From: Gordonia hirsuta DSM 44140 = NBRC 16056
Lineage (GTDB): Bacteria; Actinomycetota; Actinomycetes; Mycobacteriales; Mycobacteriaceae
Direction: 5' to 3'
Assembly (NCBI RefSeq): GCF_000333015.1
Contig: NZ_BANT01000037.1
Location: 1-58,339 of the forward strand
DNA length: 58,339 bases
Part shown: one piece after another, positions 1 through 8,841 of the stretch
Numbering within the stretch: position 1 is the stretch's first letter
Layout of the letters: each line of letters starts with the position of its first letter
Translations under genes and position numbers: made by a program
The notes under the pieces: generated by a model
The model's input: only the letters and a program-made list of their open reading frames with translations
What the model was told of the DNA's origin: nothing
Databases searched by the model: none

Positions 1-362
1 TTGACCGACTTCTTCTCCTTACGTGCCTTGATCGGTCCCAGGGTGACATTGTCCAGGATCGTCTTGTGGGTGAACAGGTTGAACGACTGGAAGACCATGC
101 CGACATCGGCGCGCAGCCGTGCCAGATCCTTGCCCTCGGCCGGCAGCAGTTCACCGCCGATCCGGATCTCGCCGGAATCGATGGGTTCGAGCCGGTTGAT
201 CGTCCGGCACAGCGTCGACTTTCCCGAACCCGACGGTCCCAGCACCACGACCACCTGACCTTTGGGGATGGTCAGGTCGATGTCTTTGAGGACATGCAGG
301 TCGCCGTAGTGCTTCTGGACATCGGTCATCGCGATCATGGGAGCTTCGCTCGGTGATGGCAT
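1..362 (-). CDS. gluA: Amino-acid ABC transporter ATP-binding protein (GluA-like), N-terminal part
   Basis: This is the first 120 codons of an ATPase that powers polar amino-acid (probably glutamate) uptake; the rest lies outside the window. The Walker A motif GPSGSGKS is visible at about residues 44-51, and the Q-loop region reads [11 protein letters not shown]. Both are typical of the GlnQ/GluA family. ATG at 362 is preferred because TAGGGT lies 7 nt upstream on this strand, which fits a leaderless mRNA; ATGs at 338 and 329 are alternatives. It is divergent from miaB. The glutamate specificity is inferred from family resemblance and from the corynebacterial gluABCD operon, not shown by the sequence. 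Confidence 0.85.
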   Translation of the reverse strand, partial: MPSPSEAPMIAMTDVQKHYGDLHVLKDIDLTIPKGQVVVVLGPSGSGKSTLCRTINRLEPIDSGEIRIGGELLPAEGKDLARLRADVGMVFQSFNLFTHKTILDNVTLGPIKARKEKKSV

Positions 363-369
363 GGGCACA

Positions 370-375
370 ACCCTA
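370..375 (-). promoter_or_regulatory. -10 element for leaderless gluA
   Basis: TAGGGT on the minus strand ends 7 nt before the ATG at 362, so transcription should begin at or beside the start codon. Confidence 0.5.
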
Positions 376-439
376 GTGGTACCGGTCACTGGTGTCGCGG
401 GTTCCCCGGCAGTGGCGCGGACGGATTTGCTCGGGCCCG

Positions 440-445
440 TATCCT
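440..445 (+). promoter_or_regulatory. -10 element for miaB
   Basis: TATCCT is followed by 7 nt (GGGAGGC) and the GTG start. The 7-mer looks like a ribosome-binding site, but the spacing also fits a leaderless transcript. Confidence 0.45.
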
Positions 446-452
446 GGGAGGC

Positions 453-2003
453 GTGAGTAGTGCCCTGCAAGAACGTGCACCGTCCGAGACCGGAGGGGTG
501 CAGCGTTCGTACACGGTGCGCACCTACGGCTGCCAGATGAATGTGCACGATTCCGAGCGCATCGCCGGTCTGCTCGAGGACGCTGGCTATGTGCGCGCCG
601 AAGCCGAGAACGACGCCGACCTGGTGGTCTTCAACACCTGCGCCATCAGGGAGAACGCCGACAATAAGCTGTACGGCAACCTGTCGCATCTGGTGCCGAT
701 GAAGAAGCGCCGGCCCGGGATGCAGATCGCCGTCGGCGGATGCCTGGCGCAGAAGGACAAGGACACCGTGCTGGAGAAGGCGCCGTGGGTCGATGTGGTC
801 TTCGGAACCCACAACATCGGCTCGCTTCCGGTGCTGCTCGAGCGCGCCCGGCACAACGAGGCCGCGCAGGTGGAGATCGTCGAGTCACTGGAGGCCTTTC
901 CGTCGACGCTGCCGGCCAAGCGCGAGTCCGCGTACGCCGGCTGGGTGTCGGTGTCGGTGGGCTGCAACAACACCTGCACCTTCTGTATCGTTCCGGCGCT
1001 GCGGGGCAAAGAGGTGGACCGCCGGCCCGGCGATGTGCTCGCCGAGGTGCAGGCACTGGTCGACCAGGGTGTGCTCGAAGTGACGCTGCTGGGCCAGAAC
1101 GTCAACGCCTACGGCATGTCGTTCGCCGACCCCGAGATGCCGCGCAACCGCGGCGCCTTCGCGGAGCTGCTGCGTGCATGCGGCCGGATCGAAGGTCTGG
1201 AGAGGGTCCGGTTCACCTCACCGCACCCGGCGGAGTTCACCGACGACGTCATCGAGGCGATGGCGCAGACACCGAACATCTGCCCCCAGCTGCACATGCC
1301 GCTGCAATCGGGGTCCGACCGCATCCTCAAGGCGATGCGGCGCAGTTACCGGCGCAGCAAGTTTCTGGGCATCCTGGAGCGAGTGCGGCAGGTCATGCCT
1401 GATGCGGCGATCACCACCGACATCATCGTGGGCTTTCCGGGGGAGACCGAAGAGGACTTCCAGCAGACCCTCGAGGTGGTCGAGGCCGCCCGGTTCGCCA
1501 GCGCCTTCACTTTTCAGTACTCGCCGCGGCCGGGCACTCCGGCGGCCACCATGCCCGATCAGGTGCCGCCGGAAGTCGTCGCCGACCGCTACCGGCGGTT
1601 GATCGCGTTGCAGGACCGCCTCAGCCTGGAGGCCGGTACGGCGCTGATCGGCACCGAGGTCGAACTGCTCGTCGCGGCCGGGGAGGGCCGCAAGAGCTCG
1701 GAGACCGGCCGGATGAGCGGCCGTGCCCGCGACGGCCGGCTGGTGCACTTCCAGCCGGGCGAGGGCGCAGCGGACATCCGGCCGGGTGATGTGGTGCACA
1801 CGGTGATCACCGAAGCCGCCCCGCACCACCTGATCGCCGACGGCGGCGTCACCGCGCACCGTCGTACCCGGGCCGGTGACGCCCATGCCGCCGGAACCAC
1901 ACCGACCACCCCGCCGGTGGGTGTGGGGCTGGGACTACCGAGCCTCGGGCGAAAACAGAACACCGAACCGGTCGATGCGTGCGGCAGCGGCGGCTGCTGC
2001 TGA
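453..2003 (+). CDS. miaB: tRNA-2-methylthio-N6-dimethylallyladenosine synthase MiaB
   Basis: This radical-SAM methylthiotransferase adds the 2-methylthio group to i6A37 of tRNAs reading UNN codons, acting after MiaA (encoded downstream). The N-terminal UPF0004 domain supplies C27, C63 and C97 for the auxiliary [4Fe-4S] cluster. The radical-SAM motif CNNTCTFC places C171, C175 and C178. A TRAM-like segment follows. The 516-residue length is normal for actinobacterial MiaB. The last ten residues are unusually Cys/Gly rich (three Cys, ending GGCC). GTG at 453 is chosen for its spacing from both GGGAGG and TATCCT. The assignment is secure. Confidence 0.96.
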   Translation: MSSALQERAPSETGGVQRSYTVRTYGCQMNVHDSERIAGLLEDAGYVRAEAENDADLVVFNTCAIRENADNKLYGNLSHLVPMKKRRPGMQIAVGGCLAQKDKDTVLEKAPWVDVVFGTHNIGSLPVLLERARHNEAAQVEIVESLEAFPSTLPAKRESAYAGWVSVSVGCNNTCTFCIVPALRGKEVDRRPGDVLAEVQALVDQGVLEVTLLGQNVNAYGMSFADPEMPRNRGAFAELLRACGRIEGLERVRFTSPHPAEFTDDVIEAMAQTPNICPQLHMPLQSGSDRILKAMRRSYRRSKFLGILERVRQVMPDAAITTDIIVGFPGETEEDFQQTLEVVEAARFASAFTFQYSPRPGTPAATMPDQVPPEVVADRYRRLIALQDRLSLEAGTALIGTEVELLVAAGEGRKSSETGRMSGRARDGRLVHFQPGEGAADIRPGDVVHTVITEAAPHHLIADGGVTAHRRTRAGDAHAAGTTPTTPPVGVGLGLPSLGRKQNTEPVDACGSGGCC

Positions 2004-2069
2004 TCGACGCAGACAGCCACAGCAGTGATCCGGCGGTCTACGCCGGACAGATGAGGAGATGAGCAACCG

Positions 2070-2855
2070 ATGAGTGAGCTTCCGGGCGACAAGCGTGGTC
2101 CGCAGCCGCCGACGGCCAGTCAGGACCGCGAGGCGCTGCGCGCCTACGAGAAGGATCTGCGCAAGGCCGAACGCAAGGTGGCCGGCGAGATCGACCCGGG
2201 CGCACGCGCCCTGGTGGTGGGGGTGCTGGTCCTGCTGGCGATGGTCTCCCTGCTGATTCCCCATGCCGGCGGTGCCCGCGGTGTGGACGTGCTCACCATG
2301 TCGACGGCCGCGCACGATGAGCGGATCGCCCTGCCGTCGCAGATCTTCATCTGGCTGATGGTGGTCTTCGGGATCGGTTTCTCGATGCTGGCGCTGCTTA
2401 CCCGCCGCTGGGTGATCGCCTGGATCGCATTGTGCGGTTCGGCTGTCGCCTCGGTGGCCGGACTGTTGGCGATCTGGACGCGCAACACCACCGGTGTGGG
2501 CGGCATCGAACCGCCCAGCGGGCCCGGTGCGGGCTTGATCCTGGGCTGGCTGGTCATGATCGTGATGACCTTCCACTGGTCGCGCGTGGTCTGGGCACGC
2601 AGCTCGTACCAGATGGCGCTGGAGGCCGAACGTCGCGAGCAGGCGGCCATCCACGAGAACTTCAACCGCGCACTGCGTGATCGGCGTGCTTCCGGGCTGC
2701 CCAGGCGCTCCTACCAGCAGCCGGGCGGCGCGGCCGCGGGCGGTGCCGGATCAGCCACCGACAAGACCGAATCCGGTGCCGGCAAGGCGGCCAAGGCCGA
2801 AGCCGACCGGGTCGCCGCAGACGAGGCCGACGCCGAGGCGACCGACACCGACTAG
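2070..2855 (+). CDS. Conserved four-helix membrane protein (Rv2732c-like)
   Basis: This 261-residue membrane protein of unknown function sits downstream of miaB, as its homolog does in mycobacteria. It has a hydrophilic N-terminus (1-45) and four predicted membrane helices at about 47-66, 91-110, 114-136 and 153-171. A charged, Ala/Asp/Glu-rich cytoplasmic tail starts at about residue 180. GAGGAG at 2053-2058 serves the ATG at 2070. Its TAG stop shares bases with the TAG stop of the convergent DUF349 gene: the palindrome CTAG at 2852-2855 ends both. No catalytic motif is visible. Confidence 0.85.
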   Translation: MSELPGDKRGPQPPTASQDREALRAYEKDLRKAERKVAGEIDPGARALVVGVLVLLAMVSLLIPHAGGARGVDVLTMSTAAHDERIALPSQIFIWLMVVFGIGFSMLALLTRRWVIAWIALCGSAVASVAGLLAIWTRNTTGVGGIEPPSGPGAGLILGWLVMIVMTFHWSRVVWARSSYQMALEAERREQAAIHENFNRALRDRRASGLPRRSYQQPGGAAAGGAGSATDKTESGAGKAAKAEADRVAADEADAEATDTD

Positions 2856-4201
2856 CGCTCGCCGACCGCGCTCTCGGCCGCCTGTGCCCATTCGGTCCAC
2901 TGCGTGGCCTGGGCACGCAGCGCGGCAGCCTCGGACCCCTTGCCGGCGGCTGCCGCCTTCTCTGCCTGTTCGGTGAGCTTTGCCGCACGTTCGGCGAACT
3001 GTGCGGCCCGGGCCAGCGCCTCGGGGTCGGTGCGCGCCCATTCGGAGTCCTCCTGCGCACGGATCTTCTTCTCCAGCGTCCGGACGCGGCCCTCCAGCGA
3101 CTGCACCTGATCACGCGGGACCTTGCCGATCTCCTCCCAGCGATCCCGGAACGTCCGGAAGGCCCGGCGGGCGCCGTCCAGGTCGGCGGCCGGATCGATG
3201 TTCTTCTCCGCCTCGACCAGCAACTCGAGCTTGGCCTGAGCGTTCTGTTCGAACTCGGCATCGCGCTCGGACAGTTCGGCGTTCCGGGCCGAGAAGAACA
3301 CATCCTGGGCAGCCTTGAAACGTGCCCACAGGGCGTCGTCGGTGTCGCGCGGTGCGCGGCCGGCGGCCTTCCACTGGGCCATCAGATCGCGGTACTTGGC
3401 CGCGGTGGCCGCCCAGTCGGTCGAGGCCGACAGCTGCTCGGCCTCGGCGATCAGTTCTTCCTTGCGTGTCTTGACCACTGCGCGTTCGCGGTCCAGTTCG
3501 GCGAAGTGGGCGCCGCGGCGCCGGTTGAACGCATCGCGGGCGTTGGCGTAGCGGCGCCAGAGCGCATCCTCGGCCTTCTTGTCCGAACCACGGATGGTGC
3601 GCCACTCCTCGAGGATGTCGCGCAGCCGGTTGCCGCCGGCCTTCCACTGGGTCGATTCGGCACCGATCTTCTCGGCCTCGGTAGCCAGTTCCTCCTTGCG
3701 TGCCAGCGCTGCCGCGCGAGCCTGTGCCCGCTGCTTCTTGACCTGACCGGTCAGTTCACCGGCCCGTTCGACGATCGCGGTCAGCCGGGCGTGCAGGGCG
3801 TCGACATCGCCGATCACCTGCGCGGTCGGCAATGCCTCGAGCAGATGCTGGGCGGCGGTCTGTGTCTTGCGGGGATCGCCGGATCGGGCGGACAATCGCT
3901 CCTCGAGGATCTCGGTCTCGGTGGCAAGGTCGGCGAACTTGCGGGCGAAGTGCGCCATTCCCTCAGCCGGGGTACCGGCCTGCCAGGACCCGATCTGTCG
4001 ATCACCGGCACCGGTGATCAGCCACACGGTGCCGTCCTGATCGATGCGCCCGAATTGATGCGGGTCGCCCAGATCGGTGTGCGGAGCAGCGACAGCCGGG
4101 CGCCCACCCGCCGGCGGCCCCGGACGTGGTCCCGGTCGCGGACCCGGCCGGGGGCCGGGGCGCGGAGTGGTGTCGGGGGTCGGCTGGTTCGGGGTGCTCA
4201 T
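2852..4201 (-). CDS. DUF349 repeat protein (Rv2731-like)
   Basis: This soluble protein of about 449 residues contains repeated DUF349 helical units with a W/F pattern (for example QWKAGGNRLRDILEEW and QWKAAGRAPRDTDDALW) and is predicted to be largely coiled coil. The function of DUF349 proteins is poorly known. ATG at 4201 is preferred to upstream starts because GAGAAGG lies just before it and the upstream extension is Arg-rich and low-complexity. The N-terminus carries a PGPR tandem repeat (about residues 11-27). The gene overlaps the stop codon of the convergent membrane-protein gene by 4 bp. Confidence 0.85.
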   Translation of the reverse strand: MSTPNQPTPDTTPRPGPRPGPRPGPRPGPPAGGRPAVAAPHTDLGDPHQFGRIDQDGTVWLITGAGDRQIGSWQAGTPAEGMAHFARKFADLATETEILEERLSARSGDPRKTQTAAQHLLEALPTAQVIGDVDALHARLTAIVERAGELTGQVKKQRAQARAAALARKEELATEAEKIGAESTQWKAGGNRLRDILEEWRTIRGSDKKAEDALWRRYANARDAFNRRRGAHFAELDRERAVVKTRKEELIAEAEQLSASTDWAATAAKYRDLMAQWKAAGRAPRDTDDALWARFKAAQDVFFSARNAELSERDAEFEQNAQAKLELLVEAEKNIDPAADLDGARRAFRTFRDRWEEIGKVPRDQVQSLEGRVRTLEKKIRAQEDSEWARTDPEALARAAQFAERAAKLTEQAEKAAAAGKGSEAAALRAQATQWTEWAQAAESAVGER

Positions 4202-4370
4202 CGGTAGTCGCCTTCTCATTCGCTCGCGCCGCGCGTCACGGCTGCCTGAACCGCGGCCGTCGCCGGCTGCATGTCGTGCGGTTCGTCGTTTCCGTTGTTC
4301 ATTCAAACAGTTCCCCGGGCGCGATGGGGCAGGGCGCGGACATTGAGGCCACCGCGGTAGCGTCGCAGGG
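4202..4370. other. Divergent intergenic region
   Basis: This 169 bp holds the GAGAAGG ribosome-binding site of the DUF349 gene and the TAGCGT element of the plus-strand gene. I see no further gene or strong hairpin. Confidence 0.5.
4358..4363 (+). promoter_or_regulatory. -10 element for leaderless Rv2728c-like gene
   Basis: TAGCGT lies 7 nt before the GTG at 4371. Confidence 0.5.
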
Positions 4371-5093
4371 GTGTTGGCTCAGATCGCGGTGATCCCCAGT
4401 GCCCCCCTGTTGGTGCCCGAATTGGCAGGTCCGGCAGCGACCGATACCGAACCCGTGCGCGCAGCGGTCCTTGCTGCCGGGAATCGGCTCGCGCAGGCCA
4501 GTGGACAGTGGATCGCCGTGGGCGTCGGCACCGGAGACCACTGCGCTGTCAGTGGCGACTTCGGCGCCTACGGGGTGCCCGTACCGATCCGGTTGCCGCA
4601 TCCGAGCGAGTCGACCGCCCCGCCGCCGTTGTCGATGCTGCTGGCGGGCTGGCTCGCCGGACAGAGCCGACCCCAGCCGTCCTCGGTGAGCCCGGTCATC
4701 GTCGATCCGGAAACGACGCCGGCGGCGGCGGGCGCACTGGGTGCGGACCTGGCGGCGATCACCGCGTCCGCCGAACAGAACATCGGCCTGTTGGTGGTGG
4801 CCGACGGTGCGACCGCGCTGAGCCCCGCGGCGCCCGGCGGCGGTGAGCGGGCTTCGGCGTGGGCGCTGCAACGACGGATCGACGCCGCGGTGGCCGCCGT
4901 CGATCCGGACGGCCTGAGCCGGCTACCGGTCGACGAGTGCGCGACCGAGGGCGTCGAGACGCGGGCGGCCTGGCAGGTGCTGGCCGGCGTGCTGTCCTCG
5001 CTGCCGCCCATGACCAGCCGGGTCGGCTATGCCGCGGCGCCGTTCGGGGTCGGGTACACCGTGGCCACCCTGCAGCCGGTGGGAACACCATGA
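4371..5093 (+). CDS. Conserved hypothetical protein (Rv2728c-like)
   Basis: This 240-residue soluble protein is encoded directly before miaA with an ATGA overlap, so it is co-transcribed and probably translationally coupled. It has no signal peptide or membrane helix. The N-terminus ([15 protein letters not shown]) resembles proteins often annotated as class III extradiol-dioxygenase-like. I cannot identify a convincing set of metal ligands, so enzymatic function should not be assumed. The start is GTG, chosen for TAGCGT 7 nt upstream. Its persistence beside miaA-dapF suggests a housekeeping role of unknown nature. Confidence 0.8.
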   Translation: MLAQIAVIPSAPLLVPELAGPAATDTEPVRAAVLAAGNRLAQASGQWIAVGVGTGDHCAVSGDFGAYGVPVPIRLPHPSESTAPPPLSMLLAGWLAGQSRPQPSSVSPVIVDPETTPAAAGALGADLAAITASAEQNIGLLVVADGATALSPAAPGGGERASAWALQRRIDAAVAAVDPDGLSRLPVDECATEGVETRAAWQVLAGVLSSLPPMTSRVGYAAAPFGVGYTVATLQPVGTP

Positions 5094-6028
5094 GCGGCGC
5101 GGCCGACCAGCCCATACCGGTCGCGCTGATCGGTCCGACCGCCAGCGGCAAAAGTGACCTGGCGCTGGATCTTGCCGAAGAGCTCGGCGGAGAGATCATC
5201 AACATCGATGCGATGCAGCAGTACCGCGGGATGGACATCGGCACCGCCAAGATTCCCGTCGACCAGCGACGCGGCATCGTCCATCATCAGCTCGACGTGC
5301 TCGAGGTAACGCAGACGGCGACGGTGGCCGGCTACCAACAGGCGGCCGGCGCCGATGTCGAACAGTTGCTGCGCGCAGGAAAGACGCCGGTGATCGTCGG
5401 CGGTTCGATGATGTACATCCAGGGTCTGCTCGACGGGTGGCGGTTTCCGGCCACCGACCCGGTCGTGCGCGCCCGCTACGAAGAGCAACTCGCGCACCTG
5501 GGCGCCGGTGCCCTCCATCGGCGGCTGGCCGAGGTGGACCCTGCCGCCGCCGCCACCATCCTGGACTCCGATGGCCGGCGGATCGTGCGAGCGTTGGAGG
5601 TGATCGAACTGACCGGCCGCCCGTTCGCCGCCTCGGCGCCGACGATCGGCCGGCCGCGCTGGGACACCCGGATCATCGCCCTGGACCGCGAGACCGCCGC
5701 CCTCGACGAACGGATCCGGCTCCGTACCGCGTCGATGTTCGCCACCGGGTTCGTCGAGGAGGTGGCCGCCCTCTGTGACCAGGGACTGCGATCGGGGAAG
5801 ACCGCGGCCCAGGCGATCGGCTACGCGCAGATCCTGGCCCATCTCGACGGCGCCTACGATCTGGCCGAAGCCCAGGAGCGCACCTTCATCGGCACACGCC
5901 GCTATGTGCGACGACAGCGCTCCTGGTTCCGCCGCGACCATCGGGTGCGCTGGCTGGATGCGGCTGCGGCCGATCTGACCGGGCAAGCGCTGAGCGTCCT
6001 GTCGGAGACGGCCGCGCCGGGTCGGTAA
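5090..6028 (+). CDS. miaA: tRNA dimethylallyltransferase MiaA
   Basis: MiaA transfers the dimethylallyl group from DMAPP to N6 of A37 in tRNA; MiaB then thiomethylates the product. The protein has 312 residues. The P-loop GPTASGKS is at residues 15-22, and the substrate loop [15 protein letters not shown] follows at about 41-55, with Ala where many homologs have Ser. The ATG at 5090 overlaps the upstream stop (ATGA), which fixes the start and implies coupling. The TAA stop is part of the TAACCT element of dapF. Confidence 0.95.
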   Translation: MSGAADQPIPVALIGPTASGKSDLALDLAEELGGEIINIDAMQQYRGMDIGTAKIPVDQRRGIVHHQLDVLEVTQTATVAGYQQAAGADVEQLLRAGKTPVIVGGSMMYIQGLLDGWRFPATDPVVRARYEEQLAHLGAGALHRRLAEVDPAAAATILDSDGRRIVRALEVIELTGRPFAASAPTIGRPRWDTRIIALDRETAALDERIRLRTASMFATGFVEEVAALCDQGLRSGKTAAQAIGYAQILAHLDGAYDLAEAQERTFIGTRRYVRRQRSWFRRDHRVRWLDAAAADLTGQALSVLSETAAPGR

Positions 6029-6031
6029 CCT
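6026..6031 (+). promoter_or_regulatory. -10 element for leaderless dapF
   Basis: TAACCT, whose TAA is also the miaA stop codon, lies 6 nt before the dapF GTG. dapF may therefore have its own leaderless promoter in addition to read-through from miaA. Confidence 0.45.
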
Positions 6032-6037
6032 TCACCT

Positions 6038-6937
6038 GTGAGCACCGCCCCGCTGCCCTTCGCCAAAGGTCACGGCACCGAGAACGATTTCGTGATCCTG
6101 CCTGATCCGGACGGAGCGCTGGACCTGACAGCACAGCTGGTCAGTGCGCTGTGCGAGCGGCGGCGGGGGATCGGCGGCGACGGAGTCCTGCGCGTCGCCC
6201 GCGCCGGGGCGCTGGTGCGGTCCGGGGTGCTGGCCGAACTGCCCGCCGGTGTCGCCGGGGACGACTGGTTCATGGACTACCGCAACGCCGACGGTTCGCT
6301 GGCGGAGATGTGCGGGAACGGAGTGCGGGTGTTCGCGCACTACTGTCGCGCGGCCGGTCTGGTCGGCGCCGACGAGTTCGTGGTCGCCTCGCGCGCCGGG
6401 CCGCGCCCGGTGACGCTGCATTCCTGGGACGACGGCGCTGCCGAGGTGACCGTCGCCATGGGTCGGGCACGCCTGGACGGGCGCAGTACGGTCACGATCG
6501 CGGGCCGCGAGCTGACCGGTGAGGCGATCGATGTGGGTAATCCGCATCTGGCGTGCGTCGTCGACGGTCTGACCCCGCAGACGCTGGCCGCGCTCGACTT
6601 GTCGGCCGAACCGGTCCTGGTGGCCGGCCGTTTTCCGGGCGGGGCGAACGTGGAGATCCTGACACCCCTGGAACCGGACGCCGCGCCGACCGGCGCCTTC
6701 GCTTCCCACCTGCGCGTGATCGAGCGGGGGGTCGGGGAGACCCGGTCGTGCGGCACCGGCCTGGTGGCCGGGGCGGTCGCCGCACTGCATCGACTCGGCC
6801 GCGCCGCGGGCGTGGTGGTCATGACGGTGCCCGGTGGCACCGTGACGGTCACGCTGCGGGCAGGCCAGAGCTACCTGCGTGGACCGTCGCGGCTGATCGC
6901 ACACGGCGAGGTGACCGGCGGTTTTCCGGGCCGATGA
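6038..6937 (+). CDS. dapF: Diaminopimelate epimerase DapF
   Basis: DapF interconverts LL- and meso-diaminopimelate without a cofactor, feeding lysine and peptidoglycan synthesis. Both catalytic cysteines are visible: C92 in MCGNGVRVF and C238 in ETRSCGTGL. The 299-residue length is typical. GTG at 6038 begins the family-typical N-terminus with the motif KGHGTENDF. It lies 9 bp after miaA in the same orientation. There is no sign of damage. Confidence 0.96.
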   Translation: MSTAPLPFAKGHGTENDFVILPDPDGALDLTAQLVSALCERRRGIGGDGVLRVARAGALVRSGVLAELPAGVAGDDWFMDYRNADGSLAEMCGNGVRVFAHYCRAAGLVGADEFVVASRAGPRPVTLHSWDDGAAEVTVAMGRARLDGRSTVTIAGRELTGEAIDVGNPHLACVVDGLTPQTLAALDLSAEPVLVAGRFPGGANVEILTPLEPDAAPTGAFASHLRVIERGVGETRSCGTGLVAGAVAALHRLGRAAGVVVMTVPGGTVTVTLRAGQSYLRGPSRLIAHGEVTGGFPGR

Positions 6938-7019
6938 ACCGGCCGCGACAGTCGGCGGAGACGCGAGCAGAGAAATTCGGATGCACGCAGACCCGAGCAT
7001 CGGGCATCATGGATGCCAT

Positions 7020-8444
7020 ATGACTGAATTGCATGAAACGACCGAAACCGTATCGTCGACGACGCCGACGACCGGTGAACTTCAGCTGGACGACCGTACC
7101 GCCCTGCAGCGGGTAGCCGGGCTGTCCACAGAACTGACCGACGTCACCGAGGTCGAATACCGCCGGCTGCGGCTCGAGCAGGTGGTCCTGGTCGGGGTGT
7201 GGACCACCGGGACGGCCGACGAGGCGCAGGCGAGTATGGCCGAGTTGGCGGCACTGGCCGAGACAGCCGGCTCGCAGGTGCTCGACGCGGTGATCCAGCG
7301 ACGGCCCAAACCCGATGCCGCGACCTACCTGGGATCGGGTAAAGCCGAGGAACTGCGCGAGATCGTGCTGGCGACCGGCGCCGACACCGTGATCTGCGAC
7401 GGTGAACTCACCCCGGCCCAGCTGACCGCGCTGGAGCGGGTGGTGAAGGTCAAGGTGATCGACCGGACGGCCCTGATCCTGGATATCTTCGCTCAGCACG
7501 CCACCTCGCGGGAAGGCAAGGCGCAGGTCTCGCTGGCGCAGATGGAATACATGTTGCCGCGGCTGCGAGGCTGGGGCGAGTCGATGTCCCGTCAGGCCGG
7601 TGGCCGGGCCGGGAGCAACGGCGGCGTGGGTCTGCGTGGTCCGGGTGAAACCAAGATCGAGACCGACCGTCGTCGGATTCGGGAGCGGATGGCCAAGCTC
7701 CGAAAGGAGATCCGCGGGATGAAGACCGCGCGAACGGTCAAACGTGCGCAACGCAGCCGCGGCCCGGTACCTGCGCTGACCGTCGTCGGCTACACCAACG
7801 CCGGTAAATCCTCCCTGGTCAATGCGATGACCGGGTCGGGGGTGCTGGTGCAGGATGCCCTGTTCGCCACGCTGGATCCGACCACCCGGCGCGCCCGGCT
7901 CGCCGACGGACACGAGGTGGTGTTCACCGATACCGTCGGGTTCGTCCGGCATCTGCCGACGCAGCTGGTCGAAGCCTTCCGGTCCACGCTCGAGGAGGCG
8001 GTGCACGCCGATCTGCTCATCCACGTCGTCGACGGCGCCGATGCCTTCCCGGACAAGCAGATCTCCGCGGTACGAAACGTCCTGAACGAGGTCTTCGATG
8101 ACGAAGAGATCGATCCGCCGCCGGAGCTGCTGGTCATCAACAAGATCGACGCCGTCGATGCCGCCCGGATGACGCAGCTGCGTGCCGAGTACCGCGACGC
8201 GGTCTTCGTGTCTGCACGGACGGGGGAGGGCATCGACGAGCTGTTCGCCCGGATCACCGAATTCGTGGAAGCCGGCGATGTGGAGGCGGTGCTGGCGGTG
8301 CCGTTCTCCCGCGGTGAGGTGATGGCTCGACTCCATCAGCATGCGCACGTGCTGGAGACCGATCACACCGCCGAGGGCACGCGCGTCCGGGTGCGCATGC
8401 CCAAGGCGATCGCCGCCGAATACGCCGACCTGCGGATCGACTGA
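7020..8444 (+). CDS. hflX: GTPase HflX
   Basis: HflX is a ribosome-associated GTPase that splits or rescues stalled ribosomes under stress. The 474-residue protein has the HflX N-terminal domain, a glycine-rich linker (GGRAGSNGG), and the GTPase motifs G1 GYTNAGKSS (about 257-265), G3 DTVGF and G4 NKID. ATG at 7020 gives a plausible N-terminus; ATG at 6981, in frame, adds 13 unconserved residues. Neither start has a strong ribosome-binding site, so the exact start is uncertain. It follows dapF, as in other Mycobacteriales. Confidence 0.92.
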   Translation: MTELHETTETVSSTTPTTGELQLDDRTALQRVAGLSTELTDVTEVEYRRLRLEQVVLVGVWTTGTADEAQASMAELAALAETAGSQVLDAVIQRRPKPDAATYLGSGKAEELREIVLATGADTVICDGELTPAQLTALERVVKVKVIDRTALILDIFAQHATSREGKAQVSLAQMEYMLPRLRGWGESMSRQAGGRAGSNGGVGLRGPGETKIETDRRRIRERMAKLRKEIRGMKTARTVKRAQRSRGPVPALTVVGYTNAGKSSLVNAMTGSGVLVQDALFATLDPTTRRARLADGHEVVFTDTVGFVRHLPTQLVEAFRSTLEEAVHADLLIHVVDGADAFPDKQISAVRNVLNEVFDDEEIDPPPELLVINKIDAVDAARMTQLRAEYRDAVFVSARTGEGIDELFARITEFVEAGDVEAVLAVPFSRGEVMARLHQHAHVLETDHTAEGTRVRVRMPKAIAAEYADLRID

Positions 8445-8458
8445 CCCCGCGGGACCGC

Positions 8459-8503
8459 CGAGTCGGCCCGGGCACCGCAGTGAAAGGTGCCCGGCCCGAC
8501 TCG
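8459..8503. terminator. Bidirectional hairpin between hflX and ptsH
   Basis: The arms 8459-8476 and 8486-8503 form an 18 bp GC-rich stem with one mismatch and a 9-nt loop (GCAGTGAAA), between the convergent hflX and ptsH. Confidence 0.7.
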
Positions 8504-8510
8504 CGGCGGA

Positions 8511-8771
8511 CTACTCGGCGTCCAGATCCTGGGCGACCAGGGCCGCGATCTGATCGACGGCATCCTGATCATCGCTCTCGACGATGACGGTGGCGCCCTT
8601 CTCGGCGCCCAGGGTCATGATCATCAGCGAGCTGCCGGCGTCCACCGGTTCACCGCCTTCGACGGCGAGGGTCACATCGGCATCCAGGGCCATGGCGGCC
8701 TCGGCGATGATGGTGGCCGGACGAGCGTGCAGGCCGACGGCCGAACCGACGGTCACGGTGGTGCTGGGCAT
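8511..8771 (-). CDS. ptsH: Phosphocarrier protein HPr
   Basis: HPr carries phosphate from Enzyme I to the fructose permease FruA. The protein has 86 residues. The phosphorylated histidine H15 lies in GLHARPA, and a serine pair at 47-48 sits where regulatory Ser-46 lies in Firmicutes. No HPr kinase is seen here. The ATG at 8771 begins the standard HPr fold; upstream in-frame starts are unlikely because they would add a basic, unconserved extension. It lies 70 bp downstream of fruA on the same strand and so probably belongs to the fru operon. Confidence 0.95.
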   Translation of the reverse strand: MPSTTVTVGSAVGLHARPATIIAEAAMALDADVTLAVEGGEPVDAGSSLMIMTLGAEKGATVIVESDDQDAVDQIAALVAQDLDAE

Positions 8772-8841
8772 TTCTGGGTCCCTTTCGTTGTGGATGAACA
8801 GCGTCGATAAGTGGGTGACGAACGGTGTTCCTGCGTCGAAC

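Noticed and set aside
587..1105. Open frames opposite miaB and similar long antisense frames across the window
   Set aside because: High GC makes long antisense frames common. They lack ribosome-binding sites, codon bias and recognisable domains, and they overlap secure genes.
6981..7019. A longer HflX N-terminus starting at 6981
   Set aside because: It adds 13 residues rich in His and Gly with no family match and no better ribosome-binding site; kept only as an alternative start.
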